From CAYLPU01 sp964385635 (GTDB lineage: Bacteria > Chloroflexota > Anaerolineae > B4-G1): a stretch of 64,000 nt of DNA. This document shows positions 51,902 to 60,821 of the stretch, piece by piece. Where the stretch lies: assembly GCA_964385635.1 (NCBI GenBank), contig CAYLPU010000011.1, forward strand, positions 7,139-71,138, read 5' to 3'. The translations under genes were made by a program, and so were the position numbers. Every line of letters starts with the position of its first letter. Within the stretch, counting starts at the first letter, position 1. The notes under the pieces were generated by a model. It saw nothing but the letters and a program-made list of their open reading frames with translations. It did not search any database and was not told the origin of the DNA.

Positions 51902-53648
51902 ATGCTCACCGACCCCAAACTTCGCTCTCAAGTAGACCAACTGTGGGATAAACTCTGGACAGGCGGCCTCTCGAACCCACTCGACGCCATCGAGCAACTG
52001 TCGTACCTGTTCTTTCTCAAACGGCTGGACGACGTCGAGAACCGGAACGAACGCCAGGCCCAGCGGCGCGGTCAGCTCTATCTACCCCGCATCCCGATGG
52101 AGAAACGCTGGGGACATTGGACGAACTTCGAGGCGGGCAAGGCGCTCGCCCACGTGAAGGAGGTGGTTTTCCCCTGGTTCAAGGAAATGGGGGAGGGGGG
52201 CAGTTCCTTCGAGCGGTACATGAAAAACGCCGAGTTCAAGATCAACAAGCCCAGCCTGCTGATCGAAGCCTGCCAGATGATAAACCAGATGCAGATCTCG
52301 GCCCAGAACCAGGATGTGCAGGGCGACTTGTACGAGTACCTGTTGAGCAAACTGAACACCGCCGGGCGCAGTGGCCAGTTCCGCACGCCGCGCCACATCA
52401 TCCGTTTGATGGTGCAGATGATCGCACCCCGGCCAGGCGAGCGGGTCGGCGACCTGGCGGCGGGCACCTGCGGCTTCCTGGTAAACGCTTACCAGTATAT
52501 CCTGGAGCAGCACACGTCTCCCGACATCCTGGAATACGACGAGCAGGGCTGGCCCCACAACCTGGTCGGTGACCTGCTGACAGACGAGCAGCGGGTCTTC
52601 CTGCAAGGGGAGGCCTTCCGTGGCTACGACAACGACTCCGGGATGACCATACTGCGCATCGGCTCAATGAACCTGATGTTGCATGGCATCGAGTACCCTC
52701 GCTTTTTTTACATGGACACGCTCTCCAAGGATTTCACCGAGGCGCGCGACTACGACGTGATCCTGATGAACCCGCCCTTCAAGGGGGCGGTGGACAAGGG
52801 TAGCGTCAGCGACACACTGCCGGGCAACACCCGCAAGTCGGAGTTACTCTTCGTGCACCTGATCCTGCGGGCGCTCGACATGGGCGGGCGCTGCGCGGTG
52901 ATCGTGCCCGATGGGGTGCTCTTCGGCTCCAGCCGGGCACACGTCGAACTGCGCCGGAAACTGATCGAGGAGAACCGGCTGGACGGCGTCGTCTCCATGC
53001 CCGGCGGCGTGTTCAAGCCCTACGCGGGCGTCTCGACGGCGGTGCTGCTTTTCACCCGTGGCGCGACGACCGATCGCGTATGGTTCTACGACATGGCCCA
53101 CGACGGCTTTTCGCTGGACGACAAGCGGCAGCCCGTGCCAGAGAACGACATCCTCGATATTCTGGACTGCTGGCACAACCGGCACGACGCCGCCTTCCAG
53201 GCCGCACGCCAGACCCGGCTGGAGGAACTGCAAGCGCAAGTCGCCCCCCTGAAAGCCGAACGGTTGAGACTGCAAGGCGAGATCAACCGGCTGACCTTCG
53301 AGAGCGCCATCGCCCCCGATTCTGCTCTTTCCCGTCATTCCGAGGAGCGAAGCGACGAGGAATCTCCCCGCGCCGCATCGGACGCCGCCAACGCCGAACT
53401 GGCCGACCTCGAAGCCCGGATCGCCCCCCTCCAGGCGCAGATGGACCAATTGACCCGCCAGTTCTGGGTCACCATTGGAGCAGGTCAAGGCCAACAAGTA
53501 CGACCTCTCCGCCAGCCGCTACCGGCAGGTGGAGCAGGACGAAGCCTATTACGAGAAGCCGCAGGTGACGATGGAGCGGTTGCTGGAGTTGGAGCGGGTG
53601 ATGGGTGAGGAAGTAAGAGATCTTCTTGGTTACCTTGAAGTAGAGTGA
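51902..53648 (+). CDS. hsdM: Type I restriction enzyme M subunit (frameshifted near the C-terminus)
   Basis: The adenine methyltransferase has the N-terminal HsdM helices (LWDKLWTGGLSNPLDAIEQLSYLFFLKRLDD), AdoMet motif GDLAAGTCGFL and catalytic NPPF (VILMNPPFKGAV). The main frame runs on to 53608 with an unlikely tail. The correct C-terminus (EQVKANKYDLSASRYRQVEQDEAYY...) is in the next frame from about 53475 to 53648, so a one-base excess near 53468-53477 breaks the gene. A translated SEERSDEES palindromic repeat lies at 53332-53370. It could be a sequence error or a loss. hsdS follows after 9 nt. Confidence 0.85.
53332..53370 (+). repeat. SEERSDEES-type repeat translated in hsdM
   Basis: CGTCATTCCGAGGAGCGAAG followed by CGACGAGGAATC is a well-known dispersed bacterial repeat. 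Here it codes in frame for RHSEERSDEES within a coiled-coil part of HsdM, between LTFESAI and the next helix. The inserted stretch would be about 13 residues. Confidence 0.8.
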
Positions 53649-53657
53649 GACACTAAA

Positions 53658-54860
53658 ATGCCAGGCACTTCGCGAGGAAATTGGCGTTGGGCAAGACTGC
53701 GAGACGTTTGTGAGACAACGAGTGGCGGGACACCTTCTCGTAGCGTTGCCGCCTACTACAACGGCAGCATTCCTTGGGTGAAGTCTGGGGAACTGAACGA
53801 TGGACCAATCTTCCAGACACAGGAGAGGATTACCGAAGCAGCGGTTGCCGACTCGAGCGCGAAGTCTTTCCCATCAGGTACTCTATTGATTGCATTGTAT
53901 GGTGCAACGGTTGGAAGGCTTGGGATTCTGAGAATAAATGCTGCCACAAACCAAGCTATATGCGCCATCTTTCCCAACGAAGATGTCGCCCGTGATTTCT
54001 TGTTCTTCTACTTGCTGAGGCAACGTGACAATCTGATCGAGAGTAGGACCGGTGGTGCTCAACCAAACATCAGCCAATCTACAATCCGCAACCTACCAAT
54101 CCTCCTTCCCCCCCTCCCCGAACAAAAGCGCATCGCCGCCATCCTGGCCAAAGCGGATCGGTTGCGCCGCCTGCGCCGCACCGCCCGCGACTTCAGTGAT
54201 ACCTACCTGCAATCGGTGTTCGTTCACATTTTTGGTGATCCAAGTAGCAATCCAAAAGAGTGGGATGTTGTCCCGATCGAGAAAGTGCTCTCCAAGGATC
54301 GGGGTGGGACTCGGACCGGGCCTTTTGGCAGCTCGCTTAAGCGAAACGAGTATGTTGAGCAGGGAATACCTGTATGGGGCATTGACAACGTGAGGGAAAA
54401 CGAGTTTGTCGAAGCGGGTTCACTGTTCATCACACCATCAAAGTACAGTGAGTTGCCAAGGTACACAGTAGAGGATGGTGACATTCTTATATCGCGGGCA
54501 GGCACGGTGGGACGGATGTGTGTAGCGCGTCCGGAGCAGTATCCATCTATCATTGGAACCAACTTAGTGCGGGTCACTCTAGATACTTCAGCAGTTCTTC
54601 CAGAGTACTTCACTGCGCTTTTCACATATTTCGCTGGCAGGGTTGGACGTCTGAGTAGTGGTGGTACTGCATACTCCTTCATAAACCCGAGGACACTCAA
54701 GTCCCTGGAAATACCGTTTCCCCCTCTTGCCCTCCAGCAGAAATTCGCCCACATCGTCCACAAATTCGAGCGCTTGCGCGCCCAGCAGCGCGAAGCCGAA
54801 CGCCAGGCGGAGCATCTGTTCCAAACGCTGCTGCATAGGGCGTTTCGGGGGGAGTTGTGA
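53658..54860 (+). CDS. hsdS: Type I restriction enzyme S subunit
   Basis: The 400-residue specificity subunit has two target-recognition domains (about 1-150 and 200-350). Each is followed by a conserved helix: PPLPEQKRIAAILAKADRLRRLRR in the middle and PPLALQQKFAHIVHKFERL at the end. Each domain reads half of a bipartite site. Base composition of the two recognition domains is more AT-rich than the conserved helices, in line with exchange of domains. The recognised sequence cannot be deduced. Confidence 0.92.
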   Translation: MPGTSRGNWRWARLRDVCETTSGGTPSRSVAAYYNGSIPWVKSGELNDGPIFQTQERITEAAVADSSAKSFPSGTLLIALYGATVGRLGILRINAATNQAICAIFPNEDVARDFLFFYLLRQRDNLIESRTGGAQPNISQSTIRNLPILLPPLPEQKRIAAILAKADRLRRLRRTARDFSDTYLQSVFVHIFGDPSSNPKEWDVVPIEKVLSKDRGGTRTGPFGSSLKRNEYVEQGIPVWGIDNVRENEFVEAGSLFITPSKYSELPRYTVEDGDILISRAGTVGRMCVARPEQYPSIIGTNLVRVTLDTSAVLPEYFTALFTYFAGRVGRLSSGGTAYSFINPRTLKSLEIPFPPLALQQKFAHIVHKFERLRAQQREAERQAEHLFQTLLHRAFRGEL

Positions 54861-54939
54861 ATCACGAAACTCGCGAAAGAGCACGAAGGACGCGAAAGGT
54901 TTTCGTGCATTTCGCGCCCTTTCGCGATATTCGTGTTTC
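54859..54939. repeat. Imperfect palindromic intergenic repeat (CGCGAAAG type)
   Basis: TCACGAAACTCGCGAAAGAG and its imperfect mirror CCTTTCGCGATATTCGTGTT sit at the two ends of this 80-bp stretch, with a central AGGTTTTCGTGC. It starts at the hsdS stop and codes for nothing. Such repeats are dispersed in many genomes. Confidence 0.55.
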
Positions 54940-54999
54940 AGATTGCTTTCGACGAACGGAGTATCTTTGTAGACCTGTCAGATCTGCCAGGCCAGACCT

Positions 55000-55425
55000 A
55001 TGATTCACATTACACGCACGATCGCAATTGACGAGGAAGAAATTCAGATGGAGTTCGTCCGCGCCTCGGGGCCGGGAGGGCAGAATGTCAATAAGGTGGC
55101 CACGGCCGTGCATCTCCGCTTCGATGTGCGCAATTCTCCCTCCCTGCCCGATGACGTTCGCGAGCGTCTGGTACGTCTGGCCGGCAGGCGGATGACCAAA
55201 GACGGCGTACTGATACTCAAGGCCCAGAGGTTCCGCACGCAGGAACGTAACCAGCAGGACGCGATTGACCGGCTGGTCGGCTTGATCCGCGAGGCGGCCG
55301 AAAAGCCCAGAGTCCGCCGGAAGACAAGGCCAACGCTTGCGTCGAAGAGGCGCCGGTTGGAGGCCAAGTCTCGCCGCAGCGAGAAGAAGCGTATGCGACG
55401 GGCCACTCCATCTTCAGAAGACTAG
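55000..55425 (+). CDS. arfB: Alternative ribosome-rescue factor ArfB (YaeJ)
   Basis: The 141-residue protein has the GGQ peptidyl-tRNA hydrolase motif in FVRASGPGGQNVNKVATAV and a basic tail (RRKTRPTLASKRRRLEAKSRR) that enters the mRNA channel. It frees peptide from ribosomes stalled without a stop codon. Length is normal. The start at ATG 55000 has no clear Shine-Dalgarno because a repeat of the GACCTGYCAGRTC kind ends right before it. Confidence 0.92.
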   Translation: MIHITRTIAIDEEEIQMEFVRASGPGGQNVNKVATAVHLRFDVRNSPSLPDDVRERLVRLAGRRMTKDGVLILKAQRFRTQERNQQDAIDRLVGLIREAAEKPRVRRKTRPTLASKRRRLEAKSRRSEKKRMRRATPSSED

Positions 55426-55461
55426 GCACGCGTCTAGATAACCCAAAAAGGAGGAACAGTC

Positions 55462-57169
55462 ATGGAAAGGCCCTGGTTGAAACACTACGATGAGGGGGTG
55501 CCGGCGACGATAGATTACCCGCCGATCCCACTGGATCAATTCCTGACGGACGCGGCGGCCAAGCACCCCGGCCACCGCCACCATCTTTGGTGCGGCGGTC
55601 GGCTCGCGTGTCTTGGACGCCAGCCTCACCTATCGGGAACTGAACGACGCGGTGAACCGCTTCGCGGCTGGCCTGCAGCGTAAGGGGGTCAAGAAGGGGG
55701 ACCGGGTGGCGATCATGCTCCCGAACTGTCCGCAGTTCATCATCGCCGCCTACGCTACCTGGCGCGTCGGTGGTATCGTCGTCTGCTGCAACCCGCTGTA
55801 CGTCGCCCGTGAGGTCGAGCACCTGCTCAATGACTCTGGCACAGAGACGATCGTTGTGATGAGCAGCCTCTACGAGCGGGTCAGGTCCATCCGCGCCAAC
55901 ACCGGCCTGAGGCAGGTGATCGTCACCAACATCAAAGAGTACTTCCCCGGCCTGCTCAAGTTCCTGTTTGCGCTGACCAAGGAGAAGAAAGAGGGCCACA
56001 AGGTGGACATCTCCGGCGACGCGGACACCTATTGGTTTCAGGACATCATCCGGACCGCGCAAGCGCGGCTCAGGCCGGTAGAGGTCATTCCGGGAGACAT
56101 CGCTACCTTGATCTACACCGGCGGCCCCAAGGGCGCGCAACTCACGCATCGTAACCTGGTCTCCAACGCCACCCTGCTCAACATCTGGGCGAGAAGCAGG
56201 GAGGCCGAGGACGTGATGATCGCTGTCATGCCCTACTTCCACGTCTACGGCCTGACGGTGGGCATGAACACCTGCATTGCCAATGCGGCAACGATCGTCC
56301 AAATCCCCAATCCGCGCGACATGGTGCACGTGCTCAAGTCCATCGAGAAGCACCGCGTCACATTCTATCCCGGCGTGCCGACTATGTTCATCGGCTTCAA
56401 CAACTTCCCGGACAGGGATCAGTACAACCTGACATCGCTCCGCTTTGCGGTCAGCGCGGCTGCCCCGCTGGCCCCGGAAGTGCAGGAGCGTTTCGAGGCG
56501 ATCACCGGCTGCAAGATGGTCGAAGCATACGGATTGACCGAGACCAGTCCGGCCGCGTGCATGGATCCGATTGATCACCCGCGTGCCCGCTCCATCGGCG
56601 TGCCGGTGCCCGACACCGACCTCAAGATCGTGGATGCAGACACAGGTACACAGGAGTTGCCCGTGGGTGAGGTCGGCGAGATCATCATCAAAGGCCCCCA
56701 GGTCATGAAGGGGTACTGGAAGATGCCCACTGAGACGGCAAACGCGCTGCGCACTGGCCCCGATGATCAGCCTGGCTGGTTCTACTCCGGCGACATCGGC
56801 TACATGGACGAGGATGGCTATTTCCACATCGTGGACCGCAAGAAGGATATCATCATCGCTGGCGGCTACAACATCTATCCCGCCGACGTGGAGGCGGTGC
56901 TGTTCGAGCACCCCAAGGTCAGGGAAGCGGCGGCGGTCGGCGTGCTGGACCCGCGCCGGGGCGAGACAGTCAAGGCGTTCATCGTGCTCAAGGAGGGGGA
57001 GACCGTCACGGAGGAGGAGATCATCGGGTTCTGCCGGGAGCGGATGGCGGCCTACCGGGTGCCGCGTTTGGTCGAGTTCCGCACCGACCTGCCCAAATCC
57101 ATCATCGGCAAGGTGCTGCGCCGCACGCTTCGGGAGGAGGAAGCACGGTTAATGACAAATGACAAATGA
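55462..57169 (+). CDS. Long-chain acyl-CoA ligase (AMP-forming), frameshifted near its start
   Basis: Starting at ATG 55462 (AAAGGAGGAACAG upstream) the product has the acyl-CoA ligase start MERPWLKHYDEGVPATIDYP. The main body resumes in the next frame from about 55585 (ATIFGAAVGSRVLDASLTYRELNDAVNRF). A shift in the stretch 55561-55585 is therefore needed. The body has AYGLTETSP, GWFYSGDIGYMDEDGYFHIVDRKKD and the end PKSIIGKVLRRTLR, typical of AMP-binding ligases. In the ATP loop, IYTGGPKGAQLTH replaces the usual Y-T-S/T-G-T-T-G-x-P-K-G: the residues T-T-G-x are missing, so activity may be impaired. The last residues (TNDK) are from a short repeat. Confidence 0.82.
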
Positions 57170-57192
57170 GAAATGAGAAATGACAATGACAA
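57150..57192 (+). repeat. Tandem AATGACA/AATGAGA repeat spanning a gene junction
   Basis: About six imperfect copies of a seven-base unit lie between the acyl-CoA ligase and the HAD gene. They supply the ligase's last codons and the first codons of the HAD gene (MTNEK). The same kind of array occurs at 17966-18003 and 59430-59515. Confidence 0.7.
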
Positions 57193-57930
57193 ATGACGAA
57201 TGAGAAAGCGACTTCACCTATGGTCAGTGCTGCGATCTTTGACCTGGACGGCACGCTGTTCACCGGTCACATCTGGCAGGGGCTCTTCCGCTACCTGCGA
57301 CTGCATCGCCGTAACCGGCTCTTGCTCTATGCCTTCCTGGCGGCTCATATGCCCCTTGGTTTCCTTTGTCAGATGAGGCTGATGGACAGTGGAAGGATGC
57401 GGATCGCCTGGTGTCGCCACATGGCTTGGATGCTGCGGGGGATAAGCGTGGCAGAGGGTGCCCGGGCTTTTACCTGGATCACCGACGAGTATGTCATGCC
57501 CCTGCTACGGCTGGACATCGTTGCCCTGCTGCGGGAACATCAGGCGCGGGGAGAGCGCGTCATCTTGCTCTCGGGTTCCTTCCAGCCGCTGCTTGAAATC
57601 ATCGGAGAGCGGTTGGGTGCGGACGTAATGCTCGGCACGCAGCCCGAGCAGCGGGATGGGTGTTACACCAGCCGGACGCTGGAGCCGGTTTGCCAGGGAG
57701 AGGGCAAGGCTGTGAGGCTCCGCGCCTATCTGGCCGAGGAGGGCAACGACGTTGACCTTGACGCGTGCAGCGGTTACGCCGACAGCATCTTCGACCTGCC
57801 GGTGCTGGAGATGGTGGGCCACCCGGTCGCTGTCTACCCGGACGAGGAACTGGCTTCATTGGCGGCGCAGTGTGGCTGGTTGGTCTTCCGGGAAGGTTCT
57901 CAGACATACTCTGAGAGGAGTCAAGCGTGA
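57193..57930 (+). CDS. HAD-IB family phosphatase (SerB-like)
   Basis: The 245-residue hydrolase has HAD motifs FDLDGTLF (nucleophile Asp), VILLSGSFQPLLE and GYADSIFDLPVLE, fitting the HAD-IB subfamily that includes phosphoserine phosphatase and PGPase-like enzymes. Two basic or hydrophobic helices may touch the membrane. ATG 57193 lies in the short repeat; ATG 57220 (MVSAAIFDLDGT) is an equally good start. Confidence 0.85.
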   Translation: MTNEKATSPMVSAAIFDLDGTLFTGHIWQGLFRYLRLHRRNRLLLYAFLAAHMPLGFLCQMRLMDSGRMRIAWCRHMAWMLRGISVAEGARAFTWITDEYVMPLLRLDIVALLREHQARGERVILLSGSFQPLLEIIGERLGADVMLGTQPEQRDGCYTSRTLEPVCQGEGKAVRLRAYLAEEGNDVDLDACSGYADSIFDLPVLEMVGHPVAVYPDEELASLAAQCGWLVFREGSQTYSERSQA

Positions 57931-59477
57931 AGAAAAAGTACGACGTCATTGTCATCGGCGCGGGATTGGGTGGGCTGTCGGCGGCGACGATGCTGGCCCG
58001 CAATGGCCTGGGCGTGCTGCTCCTGGAACGGCACAATGTCCCCGGTGGCTACGCGACCAGTTTCGTCCGTGGCCGCTACGAGTTCGAGGTCGCGCTGCAC
58101 GAACTATCGGGCATCGGCCCGCCGGAGCGCCGGGGCAGCCTGTACCGCTACCTGGAGTATCTGGGTGTAGCCGACAAGGTGGAGTTTTTCCACCTGCCCA
58201 ACCTCTATCGGTCTGTCTTTCCAGACCTGGACGTCACTCTACCTTCGGGGCGGGAACTGTTCGAGGCGAAACTGTGCCAGACTTTCCCTACTGAAGCGAA
58301 GGGCATCCGCCGCTTCGTGAAGCGCGTGTTTGACCTGCGCGGCGACTTCATCAAGATCGCCAAGCAGCGGGGCGCGGGCAGCCCGATCACGATGCCTTTC
58401 CGCCTGCCCCACTTTTTCCGCTATCTGCCCACTACCTGGGGCCACGTGTTGAACCGGGACGTGCGAGACCCCCGCGCGCGGGCGGTGCTGTCGCAGTACT
58501 GGGGCTACGTCGGTATGCCGCCGTCCGAGATATCGTTTCTGTACTTTGCCACCACGTTGGCTGCCTACGTGCGGCGGGGAGCGGCTTTTCCCAGGGGAAG
58601 ATCGCAGGCGCTCTCCAACGGTTTCCTATCCTCGTTTGAAGAGCACGGGGGTGAGGCCCGTATGAACTGCGGTGTCCAGCGCATTATCACTGGCGAAGGG
58701 CGTGTCAACGGCGTGGTTACCGACGAAGGGGAGGAGATCGGAACTGGATGGATCGTCTCCAACGCCGACCCTATCACCACTTGCCGGGGATTGATCGACG
58801 ACGGCGGGGTGGAGTCCCATTTTTTCACCAAACTTCAATCCAGCGAAGTGGCTCCCTCGACTGTCAATGTCTATCTGGGCGTGGCCCGGCCGCACGAGGA
58901 ATTGGGCCTCACTGAGCATGAGATTTTCGTCAACGGTGACTATGATTTTGACCGCCACTACGAGATGATGCGAACCATTGGCGCTGAACCGCCACCGGCG
59001 ATTGCTGTCACCTGCTACAACGTCGTCTACCCCGACATCTCGCCGCCGGGCACGTCCATCGTCGTGTTGACGGCGCTCATGTACGGGGAGCCGTGGTACG
59101 AGGTTCCACCTGCCGAGTACGTGGCGACCAAGAACCGCATCGCCGACGGGATGATCCGCAGGGCCGAAGAGGTCGCGCCTGGCCTGCGTGAATACGCCGA
59201 GGTGGTGGAGGTCTCCACGCCGATCACCAACATGCGCTACGCGGGCACATTGGGCGGCAGCATCTACGGCTTCAACCAGCCGCCCCGCGACAACATAGTG
59301 TGGCGCATGGGTCACCGGGGACCGCTGGAGGGGCTGTACTTCGTCGGCGCGTGGACGCAGCCAGGCGGCGGCTTTGAGCCGTCCATAATGTCCGGGCAGA
59401 TGGCTGGTGGGGCGATCCTGGGCAGGGTCCGGGGTGACAGGATGACAGGGAGACAAGGAGACAAGGAGACAGGGTGA
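57927..59477 (+). CDS. FAD-dependent carotenoid desaturase/isomerase-type oxidoreductase
   Basis: The 516-residue protein has the FAD-binding start KYDVIVIGAGLGGLSAATML and the C-terminal GLYFVGAWTQPGGGFEPSIMSGQMAGG, matching phytoene desaturase, CrtISO and retinol saturase relatives. The substrate is probably an isoprenoid, but is not determinable. The GTG start overlaps the HAD stop (GTGA). The last 16 or so residues (RGDRMTGRQGDKETG) are translated from a tandem repeat, so the proper end is likely near VRG. Confidence 0.83.
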   Translation: MKKKYDVIVIGAGLGGLSAATMLARNGLGVLLLERHNVPGGYATSFVRGRYEFEVALHELSGIGPPERRGSLYRYLEYLGVADKVEFFHLPNLYRSVFPDLDVTLPSGRELFEAKLCQTFPTEAKGIRRFVKRVFDLRGDFIKIAKQRGAGSPITMPFRLPHFFRYLPTTWGHVLNRDVRDPRARAVLSQYWGYVGMPPSEISFLYFATTLAAYVRRGAAFPRGRSQALSNGFLSSFEEHGGEARMNCGVQRIITGEGRVNGVVTDEGEEIGTGWIVSNADPITTCRGLIDDGGVESHFFTKLQSSEVAPSTVNVYLGVARPHEELGLTEHEIFVNGDYDFDRHYEMMRTIGAEPPPAIAVTCYNVVYPDISPPGTSIVVLTALMYGEPWYEVPPAEYVATKNRIADGMIRRAEEVAPGLREYAEVVEVSTPITNMRYAGTLGGSIYGFNQPPRDNIVWRMGHRGPLEGLYFVGAWTQPGGGFEPSIMSGQMAGGAILGRVRGDRMTGRQGDKETG

Positions 59478-59515
59478 TGGGGTGACGGGGTGACGGGGTG
59501 ACAAGGAGAGGGGTG
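59430..59515 (+). repeat. Tandem GGTGACAGG / GGAGACAAG repeat at the end of the oxidoreductase gene
   Basis: About ten imperfect copies of a 7-8-base unit (GGGTGAC, GGAGACA) span the end of the oxidoreductase gene and the gap to the ferredoxin-reductase gene. They supply the former's stop codon. It resembles the arrays at 57150 and 17966. Confidence 0.7.
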
Positions 59516-59519
59516 TAGC

Positions 59520-60773
59520 ATGGCTTTGGAGATTATCTATTGGCTGCAGGATGTGTGCGAGCACATGCGCGTGTCGCGGCGGCGAAAGACGCTCCGCCAG
59601 CCAGGGCGCGGCTTCGACTACACCGACGACAAGTTTCGAGATGTCGTCCAGCGTGTCGTCTCCCGCATCCATCCCCGGCGCATGCGGCTGCGTGTGACCG
59701 AGGTCATCCAGGAGACGGTCACGACGAAGACCTTTCGCCTTGAGCGCATTGCTGGGGCCGGTCTCCGACCGTGCCCCCTGCCGCCGTTCCGACCTGGACA
59801 ATACGTGAACGTCTTTGTGGACGTGGATGGGGTACTCACCAGCCGGCCTTACAGCATTGCCTCCGCGCCCCCCCTTTCATCCCCCCCATTGGGGGGGAAA
59901 GAGCCTTATCTTCCATCCCCCCCATTGGGGGGGAGCGAAACGCTGGAACTGACCGTGCGGGACAGGCCGGGCGGCTTCGTCGCGCCGTACCTGCTCAACG
60001 AGGTGCAGGTAGGCGACGAACTGGAGACTACCGGCCCCACCGGATACTTTTATCACGAACCGCTGATTGACGGGGACGACCTGGTGTTCCTGGCGGGTGG
60101 CAGCGGGATCACGCCGTTCATGAGCATCATTCGGGATGCCTTCGGTAGGGGCGAGGTTACCTCGCCCCTACACATCTATCTGCTCTATGGCAGCCGGGTG
60201 CCGGACGACGTCATCTACGGCGACGAACTGGCGGCCGGCCATCCCAACTTCGACTACGCGCTGGTCATCTCCGAGCCGCCGCTGGGCTACGAGGGCCTGA
60301 CCGGGTTTCTCGATGCGAAACTCATCCGGGAACAGGTCGGTGACGTGACGGGTAAGACCTTCTACTTATGCGGCCCCAATGTTATGGTCGATTTCTGCCT
60401 GGCGGCCCTGAAAGAATTGGGCGTGCCTCGCCACAAGATCCGGCGGGAACTGTACGGCCCGCCTGCCGACGTGACGCAAGAGCCCGGCTGGCCAGAAGGA
60501 TTGTCGGCCGACACGGTTTTCAACGTGGAGGTCGTGGGCCGGGGAATGATCCGCGCCCCGGCCGGCGAGCCGCTGCTGAACACACTGGAGCGATACGGCA
60601 TCGTCGTGGAGACGGTCTGCCGCTCAGGGGCGTGCAGCGTCTGCCGCGCTCGCCTTCTCTCCGGCAGGGTCTTCATGCCGGCTCACACCGGCCTGCGCGA
60701 ATCGGACCGGCAGCACGGGTATATCCACACCTGCGTCGCCTATCCGCTGGAGAACCTGCGGATTCGTCTGTGA
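59520..60773 (+). CDS. Ferredoxin-NADP reductase-type FAD/2Fe-2S oxidoreductase
   Basis: The 417-residue protein starts with about 60 residues of basic helix. An FAD domain (FRPGQYVNVF, TSRPYSIAS), an NAD(P) domain (LVFLAGGSGITPFMSI, FYLCGPNVMVDF) and a plant-type 2Fe-2S domain follow, with cysteines in CRSGACSVCRARL and a later HTCVAY. It passes electrons between NAD(P)H and a partner, probably the FAD oxidoreductase next door. Three palindrome-derived inserts (59871-59933, two copies; 60145-60171) are translated in frame. Confidence 0.86.
   Translation: MALEIIYWLQDVCEHMRVSRRRKTLRQPGRGFDYTDDKFRDVVQRVVSRIHPRRMRLRVTEVIQETVTTKTFRLERIAGAGLRPCPLPPFRPGQYVNVFVDVDGVLTSRPYSIASAPPLSSPPLGGKEPYLPSPPLGGSETLELTVRDRPGGFVAPYLLNEVQVGDELETTGPTGYFYHEPLIDGDDLVFLAGGSGITPFMSIIRDAFGRGEVTSPLHIYLLYGSRVPDDVIYGDELAAGHPNFDYALVISEPPLGYEGLTGFLDAKLIREQVGDVTGKTFYLCGPNVMVDFCLAALKELGVPRHKIRRELYGPPADVTQEPGWPEGLSADTVFNVEVVGRGMIRAPAGEPLLNTLERYGIVVETVCRSGACSVCRARLLSGRVFMPAHTGLRESDRQHGYIHTCVAYPLENLRIRL
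59871..59933 (+). repeat. Two copies of a CCCCCCCATTGGGGGGG palindrome translated in the reductase gene
   Basis: Identical 17-bp palindromes at 59881-59897 and 59917-59933 code for SSPPLGGKE and PSPPLGGSE. They sit between the flavin motif RPYSIASA and the strand ETLELTVRD, adding about 23 residues. The same family occurs in ygfK at 41388-41416. Confidence 0.85.
60145..60171 (+). repeat. 27-bp palindrome GTAGGGGCGAGGT-type translated in the reductase gene
   Basis: GTAGGGGCGAGGT and its mirror ACCTCGCCCCTAC meet at the centre of an almost perfect palindrome. In frame it codes for GRGEVTSPL within a surface loop. A related GGGGCGAGTTCATCGCC unit ends the window at 63983. Confidence 0.8.
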
Positions 60774-60821
60774 GCCCGTCATCATCATCGCTGCGACTAG
60801 GCGAGAAAGGAGAATGAGCAG

